In this document: piece after piece, positions 56,033 to 63,999 of the stretch
Layout: each line of letters begins with the position of its first letter
Numbering within the stretch: the stretch's first letter is position 1
NCBI RefSeq assembly: GCF_000426625.1
Contig: NZ_KE384548.1
Span: 682,001-746,000 of the forward strand
Reading direction: 5' to 3'
Length of the DNA: 64,000 nucleotides
Origin: Psychrilyobacter atlanticus DSM 19335
GTDB taxonomy: Bacteria; Fusobacteriota; Fusobacteriia; Fusobacteriales; Fusobacteriaceae
Notes under the pieces: model-generated
What the model was told of the DNA's origin: nothing
The model's database searches: none
The model's input: only the letters and a program-made list of their open reading frames with translations
Program-made: the position numbers and the translations under genes

Positions 56033-57157
56033 ATGAATAAAGAAAGGATAATCGAAAATTTTATAGAAATGATTAAAATACATTCTCCTTCAAAAAACGA
56101 GAAAAACTATACGAATTATTTAGTTGAAAAACTCAATGAATTAGGATTAGAAGTTTATTTAGATCATGGGTATAAAAACTATGATGGAAATGCTCCAACT
56201 ATTTTTGGAAAATTAAATGGTAAAATAGCAGGAGAGGGAGTAACACTTGCAGCTCATACAGATGTAGTTGAACCTTCGGAATCTGTAAATGCTATAATTG
56301 ATGGACATATTATAAAAACAGATGAAACCACTACTCTAGGCGGAGATGACAAAGCAGGAATAGCTTCTATATTAGAAGTTTTAAGAGTAATCCAAGAAAA
56401 AAATGTTCCACATAAAGATATATTTGTTTTATTAACACCATGTGAAGAACTAGGAATGTTAGGAGCTAAAAATATTAATTGGAATTTAATCCCAGAACAT
56501 ATGAAACCAGCTAAAAATATGCTTGTAATTGATAATGCAGGAAGAGCAGGGTTAATTGCTCATACAGCACCTACCAAATATGATGTAGATTTAATTTTTA
56601 AAGGAAAAACTGCACATGCTGGAATAGAACCTGAAAATGGGCTTAATGCAATCCAATTAGCTTCTATAGCGATCGCAGATATGAAGATGGGACGTATTGA
56701 TGAATTAACTACTTCAAATATAGGATCTATATTTTCAAATTATGCAACTAATGTTGTAGCCGAAGAATGTATTGTAAAAGCAGAGGTAAGAGGACATTCT
56801 ACAGAAAAAGTTTTAGAAATTATTAAGTCTTATGAAAAAAGTTGTGAATTGGCTATTGAAAAATTTGGAGGCAAATATAGTCTTAAATATATATGTGACT
56901 ATCCAACACTAAAACCAAAAGATAATTTAAAATTTGCTAATGAATTTAAAGAAATATATAAATCCTTAGGTATAAAATCAGAATTAGCAGTTATTGGTGG
57001 TGGATCTGATAGTAATATCTTAGCTTCAAACGGTTATAATTCTATTATAATTGGAGTAGGAATGTATAATGTACATACAGTGTATGAAACTTTAGATACT
57101 AGAGATTTATTTTACACAACAGAAGCAATTTTAACTTACATAAAAAAAAGGAGCTAA
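56033..57157 (+). CDS. M20 peptidase, PepT-like
   Basis: 374 residues with the two-metal site of the M20 family: LAAHTDVVEPSESV, the bridging Asp in LGGDDKAGIASIL, the catalytic Glu in TPCEELGMLGAKN, the metal Asp in DNAGRAG and the late HTVYETL. Between them is a lid domain with GKTAHAGIEPENGLNAIQ. It looks most like the PepT-like group (TIGR01883), an aminotripeptidase branch. It sits 11 bases after the membrane pair. Likely cytosolic cleavage of an imported peptide. Confidence 0.87.
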   Translation: MNKERIIENFIEMIKIHSPSKNEKNYTNYLVEKLNELGLEVYLDHGYKNYDGNAPTIFGKLNGKIAGEGVTLAAHTDVVEPSESVNAIIDGHIIKTDETTTLGGDDKAGIASILEVLRVIQEKNVPHKDIFVLLTPCEELGMLGAKNINWNLIPEHMKPAKNMLVIDNAGRAGLIAHTAPTKYDVDLIFKGKTAHAGIEPENGLNAIQLASIAIADMKMGRIDELTTSNIGSIFSNYATNVVAEECIVKAEVRGHSTEKVLEIIKSYEKSCELAIEKFGGKYSLKYICDYPTLKPKDNLKFANEFKEIYKSLGIKSELAVIGGGSDSNILASNGYNSIIIGVGMYNVHTVYETLDTRDLFYTTEAILTYIKKRS

Positions 57158-57158
57158 A

Positions 57159-58472
57159 ATGAATAAACAAGAGTTAAAAAATAGAATTATAAAAACTATT
57201 GATGATAATCGGTACTCTATTATTGAAGCAGGAAGAAAGATTTATTCTACTCCTGAATTAGGCTACAGAGAAGTAGAAACAACAAAGACTGCGGTAACTT
57301 TCCTTAAAGAATTAGGGTTAGAAGTAGAGGAAAATATTGCTATTACTGGGTGTAGAGCAAGATTGAATCAGAACTCTATAGGACCTAAAATAGCCATCTT
57401 AGGAGAACTTGATTCTATATCTGTTACTAACCACCCAGATGCCAATGCTAACGGTAATATACATGCATGTGGTCATAATATTCAAATGGGTGGATTATTA
57501 GGTGCAGCTCTTGGACTTGTTAAATCAGGCATATTAGAAAAATTAGATGGAAAAATTGATATTATGGCAACTCCTGCTGAAGAGTTTATAGAACTAGAAT
57601 ATAGAGAGCAACTAAGATCAAAAGGTAAGATAAAATATTTTGGAGGCAAACAAGAGCTTATAAGTAGAGGAGCCTTTGATGATGTTAATATGTCTATAAT
57701 GTTTCATTCTTTAGATCTAGGAGAAAACAACGCTTTAATTGGACCTGTAAGCAACGGTTTTATAGGTAAAAAAATAAAATTTATAGGAAAAGAATCCCAT
57801 GCAGGTTCTGCTCCAGAAGATGGTATTAATGCATTAAATGCAGCAATGCTTGCTATAAATAACATTAATGCTCAAAGAGAAACTTTTAAAGATTCAGATA
57901 GAGTAAGAGTGCATCCCATTATTACTAAGGGAGGAGACATAGTCAACGTTATTCCTGCTGATGTAAGGATGGAAGCTTACGTAAGAGCTAGAACTATTGA
58001 AGGAATGTTGAGTTCAAATGTTAAAGTAAATAGAGCTCTTAAAGCTGGAGCAATGGCTGTAGGAGCAGATATTGAAATAACAGAAATCCCTGGGTATCTT
58101 CCAATATTAAAATATTCTGATATGGATAAGCATTTTAAAGAAAATCTTGAAAATTTAGGATTAAAGGGAAAAATTATAGAAGGTGGGGATTTTACAGGCT
58201 CTTTTGATTTCGGTGATGTTTCACATCTAATGCCTACGCTTCATCCTATGATAGGAGGTGTTAAAGGGGCTTTACATTCCGTTGATTTTAATATCATAGA
58301 TGAAGATTTAGCATATATAGTCCCTGCTAAAGCAATGGCGATGACGGTAGTTGACCTTCTTTTCAATAACGCGGAATCCGCTAATAATATTTTAAATGAT
58401 TTTAAGCCCGTAATGACTAAAACTCAATATCTTGAATTTATGGAAACAAATAATAAAGTTATCAAAAATTAA
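57159..58472 (+). CDS. M20-family amidohydrolase
   Basis: 437 residues of the M20D amidohydrolase/aminoacylase type: STPELGYREVET, HACGHNIQMGGLLGAA (metal Cys/His), MATPAEEF with the catalytic Glu, FHSLDLGE, SHAGSAPEDGINALNA. It resembles the AbgB/N-acyl-amino-acid hydrolase branch. One base separates it from the preceding peptidase stop. Together the two enzymes could remove an N-acyl or aryl group and then a peptide bond. Confidence 0.87.
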   Translation: MNKQELKNRIIKTIDDNRYSIIEAGRKIYSTPELGYREVETTKTAVTFLKELGLEVEENIAITGCRARLNQNSIGPKIAILGELDSISVTNHPDANANGNIHACGHNIQMGGLLGAALGLVKSGILEKLDGKIDIMATPAEEFIELEYREQLRSKGKIKYFGGKQELISRGAFDDVNMSIMFHSLDLGENNALIGPVSNGFIGKKIKFIGKESHAGSAPEDGINALNAAMLAINNINAQRETFKDSDRVRVHPIITKGGDIVNVIPADVRMEAYVRARTIEGMLSSNVKVNRALKAGAMAVGADIEITEIPGYLPILKYSDMDKHFKENLENLGLKGKIIEGGDFTGSFDFGDVSHLMPTLHPMIGGVKGALHSVDFNIIDEDLAYIVPAKAMAMTVVDLLFNNAESANNILNDFKPVMTKTQYLEFMETNNKVIKN

Positions 58473-58485
58473 ATATATTCTTAAA

Positions 58486-58546
58486 TTCCTCTTATAACCT
58501 AGACTTTAACATTGTCTAAACTATAAGAGGATTTTTAATTTTTTTA
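58486..58546 (+). terminator. Terminator after the amidohydrolase gene
   Basis: TCCTCTTATA pairs with TATAAGAGGA, with an inner AGAC/GTCT, followed by TTTTT. Confidence 0.75.
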
Positions 58547-58607
58547 GATACACTAAGATTCTATGGTAATATATACATATACACAATCTATAATTATGGA
58601 GGTTCCG

Positions 58608-59894
58608 ATGAAAATAGGAATAATTGGTCCCAAAGATTCAGTAACTAAAGTTAAAACTATAATAAATAAAATTTTCCCAGAAATATTAATAAATATATAT
58701 ATAGAAGAAAAAATAATAGATGCACTTAAAGTTTTTGATAAGTGTCAAGATGAAAATGATGGAATCATCTTTACTGGAATTGGAGTAATGAAAAGTATTT
58801 TAAATTCTAATAAAGTTATCAAAAAAGAGTATGAATATATCCCTAGAAGTGGGTCTAGTATTTTTAAAGCTCTTTGGGAAATGAAACAATATGGAATACT
58901 TCCTAAAACAATTAGTATAGATGTAACTAGTGATTTTTTATTAAATGAAACTCTAGAAGAACTTGAGATATCCTTTGATAAAATTTATAGTCTTCCATAT
59001 TCCTCGTTATTAAGTGAAGAAGAATATTTAGAATTCCATGAAAAAAGATATCTTTCAGGACAATCAGAAGCTATTATTACAGCCTATGGCTCTGTCTATA
59101 CTTCTTTAAAAGAAAAAAAATACCCTGTATTTAGACTTTCTCCTACAAATATTCAAGTAAGAGAAACAGTAGAAAAATTAATTTCAAAAATTAAAACACA
59201 AATTATAAGTGACTCTGCAATTGCAGTACAAGTTATCAAATTAACTTCCCCTGCAACTTCTTTATGTCAATATGAGATGCAAAAAAATAAAGGATTTTTT
59301 GAAATAGACCTTTTAGAATACGTAAAAAAAATACAAGGTTCTCTCTTTAATTTTGGAAGGGACGAATATATTATATTTTCTACTCGTGGAGCAATTAAAA
59401 ATAGAGAAAATATGATTGATTTTTTAGAAATATTAAAAATAAAAACAAAGTCAAACTTCACAATATTTACTGGAATAGGATATGGAAGCACATCATATAT
59501 AGCTGAAATGTCTGCTAGAAAAGCTCTTAATAATTCAATTTCATATAATAAACCATCTTTGTTTATAATGGATGGAAATGAAGTTAGTGGGCCGATTGGA
59601 GAAAAAAGTGAACTTTTTTATGATATAAAGATATCAGATAAAAAAGTTATAAAAATAGCCGAAACTTCAGGCGTTAATGTATTACACATAGTAAAATTAA
59701 TTTCTCTTTCTCAAAAAACTAAAAAAAATGAATTTGACTCTCAAGAAGTTGCAGCTTACCTTAATATTACAGAAAGAAGTGCCCGTAGAATATTGAAAAA
59801 ACTAGTTGAAAATAATTTTGCAACTCTTTATGGTAAAGAAGCTCCAAAAGGCGGAGGTCGACCTAAAAATATTATTAAAATAAACATAATTTAA
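58608..59894 (+). CDS. Regulator with GGDEF-like sensor and C-terminal helix-turn-helix
   Basis: 428 residues from the ATG at 58608, set by GGAGG eight bases upstream; an in-frame ATG at 58563 is without a ribosome site. Residues 1-190 look like an alpha/beta sensor (KIGIIGPKDSVTK, then DGIIFTGIGVMKSIL), about 215-330 resemble a nucleotide-cyclase/GGDEF-like fold but without a GGDEF motif (FGRDEYIIFSTRGAI, IGYGSTSYIAEMSARKAL), and the last 70 residues are a winged helix with EVAAYLNITERSARRILKK. The most likely job is control of the DUF5058-peptidase operon. The family is not one I can name. Confidence 0.65.
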   Translation: MKIGIIGPKDSVTKVKTIINKIFPEILINIYIEEKIIDALKVFDKCQDENDGIIFTGIGVMKSILNSNKVIKKEYEYIPRSGSSIFKALWEMKQYGILPKTISIDVTSDFLLNETLEELEISFDKIYSLPYSSLLSEEEYLEFHEKRYLSGQSEAIITAYGSVYTSLKEKKYPVFRLSPTNIQVRETVEKLISKIKTQIISDSAIAVQVIKLTSPATSLCQYEMQKNKGFFEIDLLEYVKKIQGSLFNFGRDEYIIFSTRGAIKNRENMIDFLEILKIKTKSNFTIFTGIGYGSTSYIAEMSARKALNNSISYNKPSLFIMDGNEVSGPIGEKSELFYDIKISDKKVIKIAETSGVNVLHIVKLISLSQKTKKNEFDSQEVAAYLNITERSARRILKKLVENNFATLYGKEAPKGGGRPKNIIKINII

Positions 59895-59948
59895 CTTCAG
59901 AAAGTAAAAAAAGTTTTCCCTAATAAAATTTAATAAGGAGATTCAACT

Positions 59949-60479
59949 ATGTCTTTAAAAATTAAAACAGAAAATCTAAAAATTTCATCTGCAAAAATAG
60001 GAGAAATTGAAAAAATAATACTTCTTGAAAATAAAGAAGAAAATAAAAAGTTTGTATGGCAAGGAACTTATGAAGAACATATAAAAGAAATAAATAGCTC
60101 TTCAGATTTTTTGCTTACATTTAAAGAATGCAAAAGTAAAAAAATAGTTGGTTTTTCACTTGTAAATATTAATAAAAAATCAAATGTTTTTGAATTAAGA
60201 AGAATAGTAATTTCTGAAAAAGGAAAAGGATATGGAAGAGAGTCTATATTTGGTTTAATGAATTATGCCTTTAATAAAAAAAATATAAATAGATTTTGGT
60301 TAGATGTTTATACAGATAATGTAGTAGCGATAGAATTATATAAAAAATTAGGCATGACATTTGAAGGAACTCTCAGAGAATCATATAAATCAGAAAGAGG
60401 ATATCTTGATCAAATGATATTTTCTATATTAAAAAAAGAATTTAAAACAAAATATCAAAATACTAATATCATTAAGTAA
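59949..60479 (+). CDS. GNAT family N-acetyltransferase
   Basis: 176 residues of the RimJ/RimL type: LRRIVISEKGKGYGRESIFG (acetyl-CoA pyrophosphate loop near residue 87-100), RFWLDVYTDNVVAIELYKKL and GFEGT-like MTFEGTLRESYKSERGYLDQ. It acetylates an amino group of an amino acid, antibiotic or protein. It is 54 bases after the regulator gene, probably in the same unit. Acetylation of a peptide-derived amino acid is one possibility. Confidence 0.85.
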   Translation: MSLKIKTENLKISSAKIGEIEKIILLENKEENKKFVWQGTYEEHIKEINSSSDFLLTFKECKSKKIVGFSLVNINKKSNVFELRRIVISEKGKGYGRESIFGLMNYAFNKKNINRFWLDVYTDNVVAIELYKKLGMTFEGTLRESYKSERGYLDQMIFSILKKEFKTKYQNTNIIK

Positions 60480-60600
60480 TAAAATTAAAAAGCAAAGAAA
60501 AAACTCTATTCTTTATTTTAAAAGGATGAAATGCTAAATTGATAACTAGAAAATCAAAAAGATCACCATATGTTAACTCTTTTTGGACTCTAAAAAATAA

Positions 60601-60640
60601 AAACACCTAGTCTCAAATATGATACTAGGTGTTTTTATTT
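60601..60640 (-). terminator. Bidirectional terminator
   Basis: AAACACCTAG and CTAGGTGTTT with T-runs on both sides, between the converging GNAT gene and the transporter fragment. Confidence 0.85.
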
Positions 60641-60848
60641 AATAAACTTGTATATTTTTTTCCAAATTTTCTCCTTTTTCCATTTTTTCAATTGGTTTAT
60701 TTATAGAAAATAAGATCAGACCTACTACAACCAACGCTACAGTGAATCCTAAAAATACCTGTAATGGGCCCAATTTATCCACAAAAAACTGCACATATCC
60801 GGAAGCTTTTGAGGCTAAGAATGTGCTTGCAAACCAAACTCCCATCAT
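60639..60848 (-). pseudogene. C-terminal fragment of a POT/PTR peptide transporter
   Basis: 69 codons beginning MMGVWFASTFLASKASGY and ending with one long helix (FLGFTVALVVVGLILFSI) and a charged tail. MMGVWF followed by a two-helix end is the C-terminus of proton-dependent oligopeptide transporters (DtpA/DtpT, about 450-500 residues). Nothing upstream encodes the other 10-12 helices, so it is a leftover rather than a short gene. Confidence 0.7.
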
Positions 60849-60888
60849 ATTTATCCTGTAAATTTATTTATATATAAGTTTATATTAA

Positions 60889-61041
60889 TTACTTTTCTAA
60901 TAAATTTTTCATTCTTTTTTCTAATTCATCCAAAAGATCATGAAGACAGTCAATTTCTTTCTTGTCATTTTTTAATTTTAATTTTTTGTTCTTTATCAAT
61001 TCATATCTTAAACGAAAAATTAAATCTAATTCTATTCCCAT
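60889..61041 (-). CDS. Small charged protein (50 aa)
   Basis: ATG at 61041 follows AGAGGTTGAT. The protein is very rich in Lys, Leu, Asp and Glu (LKLKNDKKEIDCLHDLLDEL) and should form one or two amphipathic helices. Not recognised. It has a copy of the dispersed element about 100 bases upstream, as the other genes of that group do, which supports that it is expressed. Confidence 0.5.
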   Translation of the reverse strand: MGIELDLIFRLRYELIKNKKLKLKNDKKEIDCLHDLLDELEKRMKNLLEK

Positions 61042-61138
61042 ATCAACCTCTTTTCTTTATAAAAGTGACTTACTTTTGATTCTAATTAATTATAAATTTC
61101 TCATATATATTTTCAATTATAATAAGCTCTAATTTTTT

Positions 61139-61187
61139 TCTCCTTACCTTTAGTGATTGTTTTTTCATACATTATATGCTATAGAAT
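61139..61187 (-). repeat. Dispersed intergenic element, copy D
   Basis: The plus strand has TCCTTACCTTTAGTGATTGT followed by TTTTTCATACATTATATGCT and ATAGAAT. It shares TTAGTGATTG-like and TTATATGCTATA blocks with copies B and C. The rest of 61042-61583 holds no gene. Confidence 0.65.
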
Positions 61188-61265
61188 TAAATTATTCTTT
61201 TCCTATTTACTACCTCAAATAAGCGCAGTTAAAAATAATGCCGATACCATTAATGAATATTAAAG

Positions 61266-61330
61266 AATAAATAAATAAATAAAAGTTCCTAAAAAATTAG
61301 GATCTTTTATTTATTTATTTATTTATTTAT
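61266..61330. repeat. Long A/T hairpin with tetranucleotide repeats
   Basis: (AAAT)n, then AAAAG.TCCTAA, a four-base loop, TTAGGA.CTTTT and (TTTA)n form a stem of about 30 pairs. It looks like a terminator of a short plus-strand transcript starting near copy D, or simply a cruciform-prone repeat. Confidence 0.6.
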
Positions 61331-61539
61331 GAGGAGACAAACTCTGGCATATGTTTCTATCCACTTCCTTTACAAGTAACATACTCCCTAAAATTAAACA
61401 ACTAACTACTAATCATTCTCATTCTTCATATCCACCTAATTAACTAGAGACACTCTCGCACACCAAGGGGTGAGAAAAATAGAGGAATATTAATTTATTT
61501 TCCTTTTGGATATAATATCACGTTGATTTTTTATTTAGA

Positions 61540-61578
61540 AAAAAACCACCTATTCAAACTTATTGAATAGGTGGTTTA
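61540..61578 (-). terminator. Terminator of the EamA transporter gene
   Basis: AAACCACCTATTCAA, a five-base loop and TTGAATAGGTGGTTT, followed on the minus strand by TTTTT, just after the stop codon. Confidence 0.9.
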
Positions 61579-61583
61579 TATAT

Positions 61584-62492
61584 TTAGTTTGTTTTTAATT
61601 TAGTTATCTTAATTATAGAAAAAATCATAATACTCATACTCACCCATTGAAATGGAGATAAGATACTTCCATTGAATAGGTAGTCAAATAAGATACTTGA
61701 GATAGGGAATGAAAGTTCACAAATTGTAGCTACATTTGCTTTTACATGTCTCAATCCATAATAATATATAAATGCTGCTCCACTTCCACTTGTCAATCCA
61801 ATAATTATAAATATTTGCCAGTTAAGGGTAGTTATTTTAGAAAACTGACCAAAATTATTACTTAAAACATTTACAACTGCAAGAATCAGTGTTGTAAGCC
61901 CATACCTGAAGAATAATGTCTGTTTATGCGTAATTGTTGAAACCATTCTTTTCCCAAAAACGGTAGAACTACCAAAGGCAAAAGCTGCAACTATAGCATA
62001 CATAGATGCTTCTAACATATTTTGATGTTCAATAGAGAACGGATTACTAAATTCAAAAGTTAAAAAATATCCTGCTGTTAAAGCTAACATAGCCCATACC
62101 ACAAATTTTTTAGCAATTTTCTCTTTGAGGATAAACCTAGCTAAAACAATGGCAAATACCGGCTGTAATTTTTGTAGAAGTGTTACTATTGTCAGATGCT
62201 GAAAATTTAATAAAAACAGTGCTTTTACAATGGATAATGTCCCTATGACTCCTCCAAAGAGTGCAACTAATGTCATAAATATATAGTCATACTTAGTAAA
62301 CTTTTTTAATGCTTTATATTCCTTATAAAATATAAAGTTCATTCCTATAAATGGCAGCAGGTGAAGCATAAACACCACAAATTTTGTATCCAGGTTATAT
62401 AGACGAGGTGTCAGTACTATCCCATCTAATCCCCATAAACTTGCTGCTATAACTATTGCCAATCCACCTATTTTGCTTTTTCTTTCGTCCAT
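61584..62492 (-). CDS. EamA/DMT-family transporter, probable riboflavin importer
   Basis: 302 residues, the normal EamA length, with ten helices in two five-helix halves. The start at 62492 (MDERKSKIGGLAIVIAASLW) follows AGGAGG and comes after the riboswitch terminator. A longer frame from 62585 would begin inside the FMN aptamer and is not translated as such. Because an FMN riboswitch controls it, it most likely carries riboflavin, as RibN-type DMT transporters do; this is inference from regulation. Confidence 0.85.
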   Translation of the reverse strand: MDERKSKIGGLAIVIAASLWGLDGIVLTPRLYNLDTKFVVFMLHLLPFIGMNFIFYKEYKALKKFTKYDYIFMTLVALFGGVIGTLSIVKALFLLNFQHLTIVTLLQKLQPVFAIVLARFILKEKIAKKFVVWAMLALTAGYFLTFEFSNPFSIEHQNMLEASMYAIVAAFAFGSSTVFGKRMVSTITHKQTLFFRYGLTTLILAVVNVLSNNFGQFSKITTLNWQIFIIIGLTSGSGAAFIYYYGLRHVKANVATICELSFPISSILFDYLFNGSILSPFQWVSMSIMIFSIIKITKLKTN

Positions 62493-62509
62493 TTCTTTCT
62501 TCCTCCTAA

Positions 62510-62537
62510 TAAAAAATACCCCAAGTAAACTTAGGGC
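62510..62537 (-). terminator. Riboswitch-controlled terminator
   Basis: On the minus strand CCCTAAG, a four-base loop, CTTGGGG and a T-run (GTATTTTTT) lie between the FMN aptamer and the ribosome site. Ligand-bound aptamer is expected to allow this hairpin to form and switch the gene off. Confidence 0.8.
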
Positions 62538-62575
62538 ATTAAAATTTAGGATATTTATTCCGATTTTTTTAATAA

Positions 62576-62677
62576 CTTCTATCATCCAGACTATACTGTC
62601 GGTATCAGAATTTCACTGATTCAGCCTAAGCTCGCGGACTATCACCGCCGGTAGGGAATCAAACCCTGCCCCGAAGT
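62576..62677 (-). promoter_or_regulatory. FMN riboswitch (RFN element)
   Basis: The minus strand shows the RFN blocks in order: CTTCGGGGCAGGG, ATTCCCTACCGGCGGTGATA, GTCCGCGAGC, a GAATCAGTGAAATTCTGAT-type stem, ACCGACAGTATAGTCTGGAT and the closing AGAAG. This aptamer binds flavin mononucleotide and controls riboflavin synthesis or uptake genes. Confidence 0.95.
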
Positions 62678-62728
62678 TTTATATAATTTATAATTGATTA
62701 TAAACCATATCAATTTACTCTGTCAACA

Positions 62729-63514
62729 TTATTTATTGTAATAGGTCATAGCCTCCGGAAGATATCTCTCAATATCTGCTATCCTGTGTTCATGGGATGG
62801 GTGAGTGCTCATAAATTCATTTCCCTCATTTTTACTAAGTTCTGACATTCTTTTCCAAAATTCTATTGCTTCCTTGGGATCATATCCTGCCATAGCCATG
62901 AATATAAGTCCCAACCTATCTGCTTCTAATTCATGTTTTCTGGAATAACTCAAGATTCCCAAGTTGGTTCCTACTCCATACGCCTGAAGTGCTAAATCAC
63001 TTGAAACAGGTATCTCCACATTGGATAAACCTAAATTTAAAAGGTTAGCGCCTGTTTGTACAGCCATTTGATGACTCAACCTTTCAGAACCATGTCTAGC
63101 CACTGCATGTGCTACCTCATGCCCCATAACCACTGCTATTCCAAGTTCATCTTCTGTTATAGGCAGGATTCCAGTATAAAAAGCAACTTTTCCTCCAGGC
63201 ATACACCAAGCATTTACCTCTTTCCCCTCAACCAGATTAAATTTCCATTCATATCCCTCAAGAAGTTCTTCCTGTCCTTTCCCTTTAAAGTATAACTCCA
63301 CAGCTGCAGATATATTTTTTCCAACTTTTTTTACCAATTCAGAATTTTTATTGTTTAAAGGTCTATTTTCCTTTAAAAAATCCTGATATTGTTTTTCACT
63401 GGATACAATGATCTCACTTTCATCTACCAGCATCAATTGATTCCTTTCTGTAACAGGAACATTACTACAAGATATTATAAACATTAAACTAAATAATAAC
63501 ATTAATTTCTTCAT
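62729..63514 (-). CDS. M48 family metalloprotease lipoprotein
   Basis: 261 residues with a lipoprotein signal (lipobox IISC, Cys16). The zinc motif HEVAHA is at residues 132-137 and the third ligand Glu is in ELEADRLG. The GYDPKEAIEFWKRM and STHPSHEHRIADIERY segments are those of the LoiP/BepA-like periplasmic Gly-Gly and outer-membrane quality-control proteases. It should act at the inner face of the outer membrane on misassembled proteins, with obvious substrates such as the barrel proteins in this genome. Confidence 0.92.
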   Translation of the reverse strand: MKKLMLLFSLMFIISCSNVPVTERNQLMLVDESEIIVSSEKQYQDFLKENRPLNNKNSELVKKVGKNISAAVELYFKGKGQEELLEGYEWKFNLVEGKEVNAWCMPGGKVAFYTGILPITEDELGIAVVMGHEVAHAVARHGSERLSHQMAVQTGANLLNLGLSNVEIPVSSDLALQAYGVGTNLGILSYSRKHELEADRLGLIFMAMAGYDPKEAIEFWKRMSELSKNEGNEFMSTHPSHEHRIADIERYLPEAMTYYNK

Positions 63515-63546
63515 TTTCTTCCTCCCTAGTTCTCTTTTTCTTCTGA

Positions 63547-63999
63547 TTATCTATCAAATAATTTTACAAATATTTCTAAATTCCCATAGAAATGGATGTG
63601 TGGGTATCCTGCAATGATCTTATCCTTTTTATAGCCGCACGACCACATCCTACCGTTCTTTTTCTTCAGCTCAAAATATAAATCTTTTTCATCTATATCA
63701 TAGAGGTCTGAATAGTGAAATTCATGGCATCTCCCGGTTACTCCATCTTTACTCTCATAATCTACATATCCAAATCTTTTGATATTGAGTCTAGATTTCA
63801 TCTCTACCTTTATATCTAGCAATCCACACATAGGATCAAAGTCACCATCTAACTGCTTTATTCCCTTTGTAAGGTACATGAACCCCCCACACTCAGCATA
63901 GATAGGTATCTTCTTGGAAGCTTTGCTTATATCATCCATCATAGAGATATTCTCATATAGTTTTTTACTGAATATCTCTGGATATCCTCCACCTAAATA
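63547..63999 (-). CDS. cbiA: Cobyrinate a,c-diamide synthase, C-terminal part
   Basis: The frame is open to the right edge; the visible 150 residues hold the glutamine amidotransferase domain: LGGGYPEIF at the edge, nucleophile Cys in YAECGGFMYL, then GYVDYES and the catalytic His in CHEFHYS, and a late YPHIHFYGN. CbiA/CobB amidates the a and c side chains of cobyrinic acid in B12 synthesis. A nearer ATG at 63942 is internal. Its ATP-binding N-terminal half lies outside the window. Confidence 0.88.
   Translation of the reverse strand, partial: YLGGGYPEIFSKKLYENISMMDDISKASKKIPIYAECGGFMYLTKGIKQLDGDFDPMCGLLDIKVEMKSRLNIKRFGYVDYESKDGVTGRCHEFHYSDLYDIDEKDLYFELKKKNGRMWSCGYKKDKIIAGYPHIHFYGNLEIFVKLFDR

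Noticed and set aside
61266-61330. CRISPR-like or phase-variable tetranucleotide tract
   Set aside because: The AAAT/TTTA repeats pair with each other as a hairpin and are not within or before a coding frame.
62493-62585. Longer N-terminus for the EamA transporter starting at 62585
   Set aside because: That ATG lies in the closing stem of the FMN riboswitch and before its terminator; a proper AGGAGG precedes the ATG at 62492.
63056-63295. Plus-strand frame opposite the M48 protease
   Set aside because: Antisense to the conserved HEVAHA region, no ribosome site and no family likeness.
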